From Asterionellopsis glacialis (lineage: Eukaryota > Bacillariophyta > Plagiogrammaphyceae > Rhaphoneidales > Asterionellopsidaceae): 33,077 nt of DNA. Location: positions 1 through 33,077 of the forward strand of contig WKLE02000813.1 of NCBI GenBank assembly GCA_014885115.2, read 5' to 3'. Under the pieces are notes generated by a model. That model saw nothing but the letters and a program-made list of their open reading frames with translations, searched no databases and had not been told where the DNA came from. Each line of letters begins with the position of its first letter. Within the stretch, counting starts at the first letter, position 1. Shown here piece by piece: positions 26,912-33,077 of the stretch. The translations under genes were made by a program, and so were the position numbers.

Positions 26912-29900
26912 ATGGCAAGATCACGTAGACAAACGAATCATGATAAAGCATCTGCCACGGCTTTGCCAACTCCAACGAAATCAACAACGATACAACAACA
27001 GTATTATTTGAAACGACGTCCGCCCCGTGTCATTGTAATTGGTGCGGGCATGTCGGGTCTAACATGTGCACGTGAATTGAAACAACGACGATACGATGTC
27101 TTGGTCGTCGAAGCCCGAGATCGATGTGGGGGTCGTGTCAAGGGCGATGATTTTCGAAATGTCGATTTGGGTGGTGCCTTGATTCATGGGATACAACATA
27201 ATCCAATCTACAAACTTGTCGATCAAATGGGGTATCCCATGAAATCAAAATCAAGTTGTCTCTTGTTGGATGAAAATGGGACGGTGGTGGATTCCACATT
27301 AGATCAAAGGGTATCTCGTATATTTAATGATATATTAGAACAAACATTTCATCAAACGAGACGAATAACAAAACCAGGTGGTGGTGGTGGTCAAGGTGAG
27401 AAGAATGGGGAAGCTTCTACAACCAGAAAAACATCAGGGAACACAACAACAACTACTACTACTACAACTGCTACTACAACTGCTAACACTCCTACAGAGG
27501 CCCCATCAACATTATCTGCAACAACAGACACAACTGCTTCAAAGGCTGACGCCGTCATTAGCAATTCAAATCCTTCAATAGATTCATCATCACCAACAAC
27601 CACCTCTTCTCGTCCTTCAACATCTACAGTCACACAACCAACAGAAATAGCAACAAAACAACAATCACAACCACCATCAAACGCTAATTCTAATTCATCC
27701 TTTGGTGATGTATTTGATTCTATAGCACTACCACATTTATCCAAAATGACGATACAAGAACAAAAATTATTTGATTGGCATAAAGCTAATTTAGAAGTTA
27801 GTTGTGGTGCTTCCTTCCCCAACTTGGGTTGGAGATGGAATGATGATGAACCTTACGGATTTGATGGTGAACACATGGCCTTGCAAGAAACATCATGGAA
27901 ACCCATTATATCGCAATTAAAAGATGGATTAGATATATGGTACAAGGCACCTGTCAAGAGTATACGCATCATTGTACCGGAGAAAAAAACAGAGACGAAA
28001 ACTCAAACAAAACAGAATGAGGATAAGAATCAGATGAAACAACAACAATGGCGAATGCAATCACAACGTCAACCGTCACGTCAACGTGAAACGGAACGAC
28101 AACCCAAAGTGATGAAAACTCCTACACGTACTCCTAAAAGCGATTCCAAACCACGTAGTCATACGAAAAGAAAACATCCTAGTATGGCATCATCTGAATC
28201 AATAGTAAACAAATCATCATTATCCACAACTACAACAACAACCAAAGCAAAGTCATTAGGACGTTCTACAAGAACAGCAGCTAGAGCAGCAGCAGCAGCA
28301 GCAGCAACAGCAACAGCAGCGGTGATGAATTCAACAAAAACGGAGAACGAAGAGAGTCAGTCATCTGTAAGACGATCATCACGGAGTACCAAAGGTAAAC
28401 CACCACAAGAAAAGTTAAGTATATCTTTTACACGATCCCGTAGTTATGATGAATCAACAATTGATGACAATGCAAAACCTACTAATACTGCAACAACAAC
28501 AATACCCAAAGCAACCACCAAGAAGACATCTTTATCATCCAAGAGAAGGATAAAGACAGAACAACAGCAACAACAACTTGAAGGGGGAGGAGAAGGTCAC
28601 ATGCTTGTTGAACTTGAAGAAAAACCACCTGCTATACAAGTACAAGTTACCTTGGAAGATGGGACTGTCTTGCAAGCTGATACAGTTATATGTACCTTAC
28701 CATTGGGGATTTTGAAGCTACCATCGTCGCATCCCAATTCTGTACAATTCTATCCACCATTGCCACAAGAAAAACAAACGGCGATACAACGATTAGGTTG
28801 CGGATTGTTTAATAAATGTTGTTTAGTATTTTCCTATGTGTTCTGGCAACAACATATACAAGATGATTATGATTTCTGGGGTGTTGTAGGTAAAAGTGAA
28901 TGCAATACGACAAGAACTGTGGGTGATGATGGTAACAATGGTGCAAAAGACCATAATCATCATCAACAGGAACAAAGAAATTATCTCATTGTCGTGAATC
29001 CTGGAACAGTAGATCCTGTCACGGGGGAAACATCTCTTCCAATGTTAACCTTTTGGTTTGGTGGTGACTTTGCTAAGCATGTAGAAGAATGGACTGATGA
29101 AAGTATCATGAAGGATTGTATGGCAACCTTGGAAACTATTTGTGGTTCGGGAGAAGTCCCACCACCTTTGGATTATGTCGTCACACGGTGGGGGAAAGAA
29201 ACATATTCGAGAGGTGCCTTTGTGTATATCCCACCGGGTGTTGATTCCGATCGTGAATTACAGACCATGAGTGAACCCATCTTTGGAGAACCTATACCTA
29301 AAGTGCCTGTTCGTAAAACACGATCGGCTGTCAAATTGGAAGATCGTCCGCCACCTAAACCATCTATATTATTTGCTGGTGAACACACAACGCCATACCA
29401 TCCATCCACGATACATGGAGCATACATGTCAGGTTTAAGAGAAGCCTACCGATTAGATTTGGCTAACTATCCATCTGAGAACCAAGATTTGACATTTTCC
29501 AAAGAGGCTATATATCAACGTACATTTACAGTCAAACGAATCATACCCAGGGCGAAAACACTCCTGTCATCGACGTCTATGTCTACTACAACCCGTGTCT
29601 CGTCTCCATCGCCCAAAAGGAAATCGAATGATGCCATGCAATTACGCAAACGTCCCAAGACTACTACAAATATTTCAATGACTAAATCATCATCATCCAC
29701 AAAGGCATTGAATGGTACAATGAAAGGAACAACATCGAGCAGCACTGTTCGTCAAAGTCATCATCGACGTCGTAATGGTGTTGTTGTAGTTCAGAAACGA
29801 CAATCATTGGCAATGCCATCACGTCGAAGTAATCGTTTGACTGTACGGAAGGAATGGGAGGAGCATTTTCGAAAAATCAATGGAAGCAATAATACATCCA

Positions 29901-30463
29901 ACAAGCATGGGGAAGGAGGAGGCAACAAATCTCAGCAAGATGTATCATTGCTTCGGGCTGTTCAAAGTTACGGTTGTACGACCCAAGAAGGGCTAAAAGT
30001 TATTCAAGAAAAGACTTTACCTGCATTTGCTTCTACATTGACTGGTATTTCCATGCAACAGGAACATGGTCTTCATGGGAAGAATAATGGTCACAAAGCA
30101 CCAACACCCGAAATGACTACGTCCGAAGTTCAAACACAATGTGCGGAACTACTTAAGAGTGCAGCTATTAGTAATGCTGCCGCCACTGCTACAGCAAACA
30201 GCAATGGCAATAAAGAAGTTCCTGGTGATGATAGCAACATCAACGGCAATAGCAATGGTGACAATAGTGGTACCATGAAACCAAATAGTTGGGTGAAATG
30301 GGTTGCCCCGGAAAAAGATATTGTTCGTGACATCTTGGCTACCCAGGTGAAAAGTGAAAATATTAAGAAATCATGTGCGAGTGCTAAGACAACAACGAAT
30401 GATAATCATAGACATGCAAGGTCGGGGAGACGAATTATTCCTAAAAAGATTATTGATTTGTAG
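26912..30463 (+). CDS. LSD1/KDM1-like flavin amine oxidase with large inserts
   Basis: 1183 residues. The FAD-binding start is VIVIGAGMSGLTCARELKQR (about 40-59), then VVEARDRCGGRV. WHKANLEVSCGA (about 289) and DGEHMALQETSWKPI match the LSD1 substrate domain. TVICTLPLGILK, LGCGLFNKCCLVF (Lys about 635, equivalent to the flavin-contacting Lys of LSD1) and FAGEHTTPYHPSTIHGAYMS (about 821) complete the oxidase. No SWIRM domain is seen. A Thr/Ser-rich stretch (about 155-270) sits where LSD1 has its CoREST-binding tower, and a basic stretch (about 357-560) splits two strands. A C-terminal basic tail of about 330 residues follows. The likely role is FAD-dependent demethylation of a lysine in chromatin, or polyamine oxidation. 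The long basic segments favour a nuclear, DNA-bound protein. Confidence 0.88.
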   Translation: MARSRRQTNHDKASATALPTPTKSTTIQQQYYLKRRPPRVIVIGAGMSGLTCARELKQRRYDVLVVEARDRCGGRVKGDDFRNVDLGGALIHGIQHNPIYKLVDQMGYPMKSKSSCLLLDENGTVVDSTLDQRVSRIFNDILEQTFHQTRRITKPGGGGGQGEKNGEASTTRKTSGNTTTTTTTTTATTTANTPTEAPSTLSATTDTTASKADAVISNSNPSIDSSSPTTTSSRPSTSTVTQPTEIATKQQSQPPSNANSNSSFGDVFDSIALPHLSKMTIQEQKLFDWHKANLEVSCGASFPNLGWRWNDDEPYGFDGEHMALQETSWKPIISQLKDGLDIWYKAPVKSIRIIVPEKKTETKTQTKQNEDKNQMKQQQWRMQSQRQPSRQRETERQPKVMKTPTRTPKSDSKPRSHTKRKHPSMASSESIVNKSSLSTTTTTTKAKSLGRSTRTAARAAAAAAATATAAVMNSTKTENEESQSSVRRSSRSTKGKPPQEKLSISFTRSRSYDESTIDDNAKPTNTATTTIPKATTKKTSLSSKRRIKTEQQQQQLEGGGEGHMLVELEEKPPAIQVQVTLEDGTVLQADTVICTLPLGILKLPSSHPNSVQFYPPLPQEKQTAIQRLGCGLFNKCCLVFSYVFWQQHIQDDYDFWGVVGKSECNTTRTVGDDGNNGAKDHNHHQQEQRNYLIVVNPGTVDPVTGETSLPMLTFWFGGDFAKHVEEWTDESIMKDCMATLETICGSGEVPPPLDYVVTRWGKETYSRGAFVYIPPGVDSDRELQTMSEPIFGEPIPKVPVRKTRSAVKLEDRPPPKPSILFAGEHTTPYHPSTIHGAYMSGLREAYRLDLANYPSENQDLTFSKEAIYQRTFTVKRIIPRAKTLLSSTSMSTTTRVSSPSPKRKSNDAMQLRKRPKTTTNISMTKSSSSTKALNGTMKGTTSSSTVRQSHHRRRNGVVVVQKRQSLAMPSRRSNRLTVRKEWEEHFRKINGSNNTSNKHGEGGGNKSQQDVSLLRAVQSYGCTTQEGLKVIQEKTLPAFASTLTGISMQQEHGLHGKNNGHKAPTPEMTTSEVQTQCAELLKSAAISNAAATATANSNGNKEVPGDDSNINGNSNGDNSGTMKPNSWVKWVAPEKDIVRDILATQVKSENIKKSCASAKTTTNDNHRHARSGRRIIPKKIIDL

Positions 30464-30699
30464 ACATACAAACAACTCGTTAGTACAAGAGAGATAAAGA
30501 TTAAATGCACCACTAAAGGATCCCAAAATACAGTCCAAAAGAGAGTAATCCAATATTATAGACAATGTTGATTGAATTGGACGTGGTCAACTTGCCTATG
30601 CAAAATGTAATATATAAACTTCATAGATGGGTCCCGTGCCATCAGAGCATGTAGATTTTCAGATGTATACTGACATACGTAAAAGTCCTATCTTTTAAG
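30464..30699. other. short spacer between convergent genes
   Basis: 236 bases that must contain both 3' ends of the LSD1-like gene (+) and the arrestin-like gene (-). The 3' untranslated regions are therefore short or overlapping. No other feature is seen. Confidence 0.6.
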
Positions 30700-32919
30700 T
30701 CAAATGCGAAAGCAGTTTTGTACTGTCTCTCGTTCGAAAGAAGGAATCTGTTCCAAAAGTACATCTTTGTTCTGTGGATCATTCACATACGGACCCATAG
30801 CCCTGGCAACCTCTGCTTTCTTATATGGACAAGTTTCAATTGCACTCATAACATGGGCACATGTGAGTTTCTTTTGACGCCCAAGCGGTCCAGCTGCGAT
30901 TTCCTTAGCAACAGCACCCTGCTCAAAACTAAATGTTACTTTAGCTAATATGCGCCTCACATGGTCCGGTGTAAGTGATGCTGCTGCCGCGGGGTGCTTC
31001 ATGGTCCACTTGCCGACCGTCATTCGTTTGTCGGTTTCGAGGTCTAAGTTCTCCATGAGCTTTGAAAGTGCATGCTCCAAATGGATCTCAGGCTCATCGG
31101 GGGTACCTGCATTTGCAGAAGTATCCCCAGTAAAGATCTCAATAAACTCGTTGAGGAGGTTGTCATCCATAGGCGACAATGGATCGTCTTCAAAAGCGAA
31201 AAAGTCTTCGAAGCCTGTCAATTCTGGACAGTTATCACATGGTTGAATCCCTGTCAAACAATATTGTTCAATGTCCCATGGTCCATAATTCCGAGATGTT
31301 GGAGGTTGCCCACGTATTTGTTCAAGTACAGATTTGTAAGGAAATGCTGCGGAGATCAGGATAGGTGCGAAGGCTTTCACCTTCGAGCCCTGTCCTCCCA
31401 TAACTTTTCCCGACAACTCGATTGCATACGTCCACCGAATAGGTTCTCCGATGCTCGCAAAGGATCCCATGGTGCCGAAGAACGAAGGTGTGATAGTTGG
31501 GATACGCAGATGATGTCCCTCGGGTAGAGAAGAAAAGTTGATCGTTTCACCCGCTGCACATATAGCTTTAAACTTCGTATCATTTGCTTCATTAGACACC
31601 CTCAGGGAATACTTTCTTTCTGCATGGAAATCCTTTAAGCATCTAGTTGTTTGGAGCCAGACATATTTACGAAGGGTGACATACACCCTAAGGGGCTTGT
31701 TGGAATCATTTGTAATAGAGGACCCCGACAAGTCGACCGTTTCTCCTGGAGCGTATGCAGTCCTATCAAGACAAAGTTTAGCACAAGCAAGTCCTATGTT
31801 GTTACACTTTATACAAGATGCCTTGCATCCATACATTTGCTCATCCATGGTATGGTGTACAAAAGGTTTGAATAGTTCGAGCGTTGGAATTGGACGGTTC
31901 GGTTTAACCCAAATCATCGATACAATACCATTGTCGCGCCACAGAGCCTTTTTAACATTGGCTCTAAGCTGGTAGTGGATACATGAAATGTCCCCCTCGT
32001 CGAGATAAGCGGAACCTGGAGCATCTAAACGGAGAGGGAAAGCAAAAGGAAACGTAGACTTTCCTTGTGGCAGAATGACACTTTTGTTGGGTCCGGGAAG
32101 ACGCTTTGTACGTGATAATGAAGATAAATCATCAGGCATACGATATGCTTGTACATATACATCATTTTGGACACACCAATCTGCGCTACGAAGGTTATTT
32201 GCAGATATCACGGTCAGAACAAGCCACTGACCAGATTTCTTTGTACATGAAGCAACCCCCTTTTGTTGACTTACCCCTTGGGGCACAACTCTGCGTCTTC
32301 GACCTCCTTCCATCGGAGTGAAAGACACTGCATCCGATGGCGGAGAATTGAATGTGATTGTCGAATCTTCAGGGATAAGATTCTCTTCAGGGACAAACTG
32401 AGCAGCCAACGTAACCGTGGCGCCTGTTTTTTCTGTTTTGCCATTACGGCTTAATGAGTACACTTTGCAGTCACCACTCATAGCCAACTCAGTGGCATCG
32501 ATAACTACTTCTCCTAGAGGGTCATCCTTCAAGCAATCGTAGTTTCGAACTCTCACAATAAGATGCATAGGTTTCTGTCCATCATTTCCTTCGTGATCGT
32601 GACATGGAATGTACATGACTCCATCACCTAGTGCACCACCAAAGATTGCATCTGCACCAGCTTCTTCTAGTACCGCGGTTTGGTAGTAGTCACCCCAAAG
32701 AGTGCGCTCTGTATGTTGGAATAATTTTTTGCCGTCAAAATCTGTCCGCTTGTTTCCAGAACCAGTGTGCCAGTGACAACGAGAAAATCCTTCAAACTTG
32801 AGATTGAGTGACCTACATTTTTCAGATTTGGACATTGTATTCAGAACAACCTCACCTCGAACAATTTCTCCAGCGTAATATACTGGAGTTTCTCTGTCGA
32901 GAATTATATCTAATTCCAT
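30700..32919 (-). CDS. arrestin-like protein with C2-like inserts and DUF4476-like tail
   Basis: 739 residues. The first arrestin strands are at about 1-80 (LDIILDRETPVYYAGEIVRG, then LNLKFEGFSRCHW). A C2-like C-terminal half follows at about 115-178 (MHLIVRVRNYDCLKDDPLGE). A C2-like N-terminal half follows at about 230-262 (WLVLTVISANNLRSADWCVQ). Arrestin-N resumes at about 285-340 (LPQGKSTFPFAFPLRL, IHYQLRANVKKALW), and arrestin-C is at about 365-530 (DRTAYAPGETVDLSGS). A helical tail at about 640-739 has the repeated DUF4476 pattern (ILAKVTFSFEQGAVAKEI, VARAMGPYVNDPQNKDVL). Arrestins act as adaptors in receptor trafficking, and C2 domains bind membranes. Its start lies 54 bases from the stop of the next minus-strand gene. 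Confidence 0.85.
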   Translation of the reverse strand: MELDIILDRETPVYYAGEIVRGEVVLNTMSKSEKCRSLNLKFEGFSRCHWHTGSGNKRTDFDGKKLFQHTERTLWGDYYQTAVLEEAGADAIFGGALGDGVMYIPCHDHEGNDGQKPMHLIVRVRNYDCLKDDPLGEVVIDATELAMSGDCKVYSLSRNGKTEKTGATVTLAAQFVPEENLIPEDSTITFNSPPSDAVSFTPMEGGRRRRVVPQGVSQQKGVASCTKKSGQWLVLTVISANNLRSADWCVQNDVYVQAYRMPDDLSSLSRTKRLPGPNKSVILPQGKSTFPFAFPLRLDAPGSAYLDEGDISCIHYQLRANVKKALWRDNGIVSMIWVKPNRPIPTLELFKPFVHHTMDEQMYGCKASCIKCNNIGLACAKLCLDRTAYAPGETVDLSGSSITNDSNKPLRVYVTLRKYVWLQTTRCLKDFHAERKYSLRVSNEANDTKFKAICAAGETINFSSLPEGHHLRIPTITPSFFGTMGSFASIGEPIRWTYAIELSGKVMGGQGSKVKAFAPILISAAFPYKSVLEQIRGQPPTSRNYGPWDIEQYCLTGIQPCDNCPELTGFEDFFAFEDDPLSPMDDNLLNEFIEIFTGDTSANAGTPDEPEIHLEHALSKLMENLDLETDKRMTVGKWTMKHPAAAASLTPDHVRRILAKVTFSFEQGAVAKEIAAGPLGRQKKLTCAHVMSAIETCPYKKAEVARAMGPYVNDPQNKDVLLEQIPSFERETVQNCFRI

Positions 32920-32973
32920 GTTTTGTTGTTTGGATTGTAAATTTTTATGAGAAGTAGGACTACTTCACACCGC

Positions 32974-33077
32974 CTATTTTTGCTGAGCAAATCGTGGTTG
33001 CTGTACTCCAGTTGTGATTTGTGAAGGTGGTGGTCTTCTCAAAATTGATGGATTTACGGTACGCTCAAGTAGCAGCC
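32974..33077 (-). CDS. C-terminal end of another gene (partial, runs off the window)
   Basis: A minus-strand frame is open from the window edge to a TAG at 32974-32976. Its last 33 codons include LLLERTVNPSILRRPPPSQI and GVQQPRFAQQK. Composition is protein-like and there is no stop up to the edge. It would lie in tandem just 54 bases upstream of the arrestin-like start codon. A short open frame at an edge can occur by chance, so the call is tentative and the product unknown. Confidence 0.4.
   Translation of the reverse strand, partial: LLLERTVNPSILRRPPPSQITTGVQQPRFAQQK

Noticed and set aside
27391..27822. Val-rich minus-strand frame of 143 codons
   Set aside because: It is the antisense of the Thr-rich ACA/ACT repeat region of the LSD1-like gene.
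28021..28420. Possible chromatin-binding domain in the basic insert of the LSD1-like protein
   Set aside because: Short Lys/Arg/Ser clusters such as SRSTKGKP are low complexity; no AT-hook or PHD spacing is complete enough to claim.
31072..31975. Overlapping plus-strand frames of 145-151 codons
   Set aside because: They are antisense to the arrestin-like gene and have no recognisable domain or coding composition.

Overview
This is a nuclear segment of a eukaryote, most likely a diatom or a close stramenopile relative. The evidence is: GT-AG introns of about 100-160 nt, AT-rich spacers, long Gln/Asn/Thr/Asp homopolymer tracts, and families common in diatom genomes (a TPR protein of the EYNNLGVAFLEEG type, an ankyrin plus coiled-coil protein, helicase-associated repeats, a secreted Cys-rich LYAGP..C...GVF.DEEC family, a bestrophin-like channel). 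No operons, phage, CRISPR, transposase, rRNA or convincing tRNA genes were seen. The genus cannot be fixed from the sequence alone.

Layout, left to right: a Ser-Asp-His alpha/beta hydrolase with an unresolved 5' end (42-1364, +); a long spacer with a weak coding relic (1611-2069); a 1290-residue low-complexity single-pass membrane protein (3637-7509, +); a secreted protein of two duplicated Cys-rich modules joined by a His-Glu minisatellite (8784-10715, +); a relic-rich spacer with a decayed LRR N-cap (+) and an unknown minus-strand fragment; a SET-domain protein with a plastid-type presequence and an in-frame 105-nt intron (11619-12362, -), divergent from a HAD phosphatase (12732-13382, +); a bestrophin-like channel (14315-15745, -); a spacer with an orphan exon; an RG-rich protein with a 53-residue tandem repeat, followed by broken helicase-associated (HA) repeats (17102-19909, +); a hotdog thioesterase (19953-21023, -); a TPR protein (22535-23221, +); a two-exon ankyrin/coiled-coil protein (23862-25411, -); an LSD1-like flavin amine oxidase (26912-30463, +); an arrestin-like protein with C2-like inserts and a DUF4476-like tail (30700-32919, -); and the last codons of another minus-strand gene at the right edge.

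The genes look independently transcribed and do not form an obvious pathway. Two (SET and LSD1-like) belong to lysine methylation/demethylation families, but the SET protein appears to be sent to an organelle, so a joint chromatin role is not implied. The items most worth a second look are: the arrestin fold interrupted by C2-like segments; the LSD1-like enzyme whose tower position holds a Thr-rich linker; the repeat protein whose reading frame runs on into disabled HA domains; the organelle-targeted SET protein; and several gene relics hidden in spacers. I found nothing I could defend as a wholly new multi-gene system.
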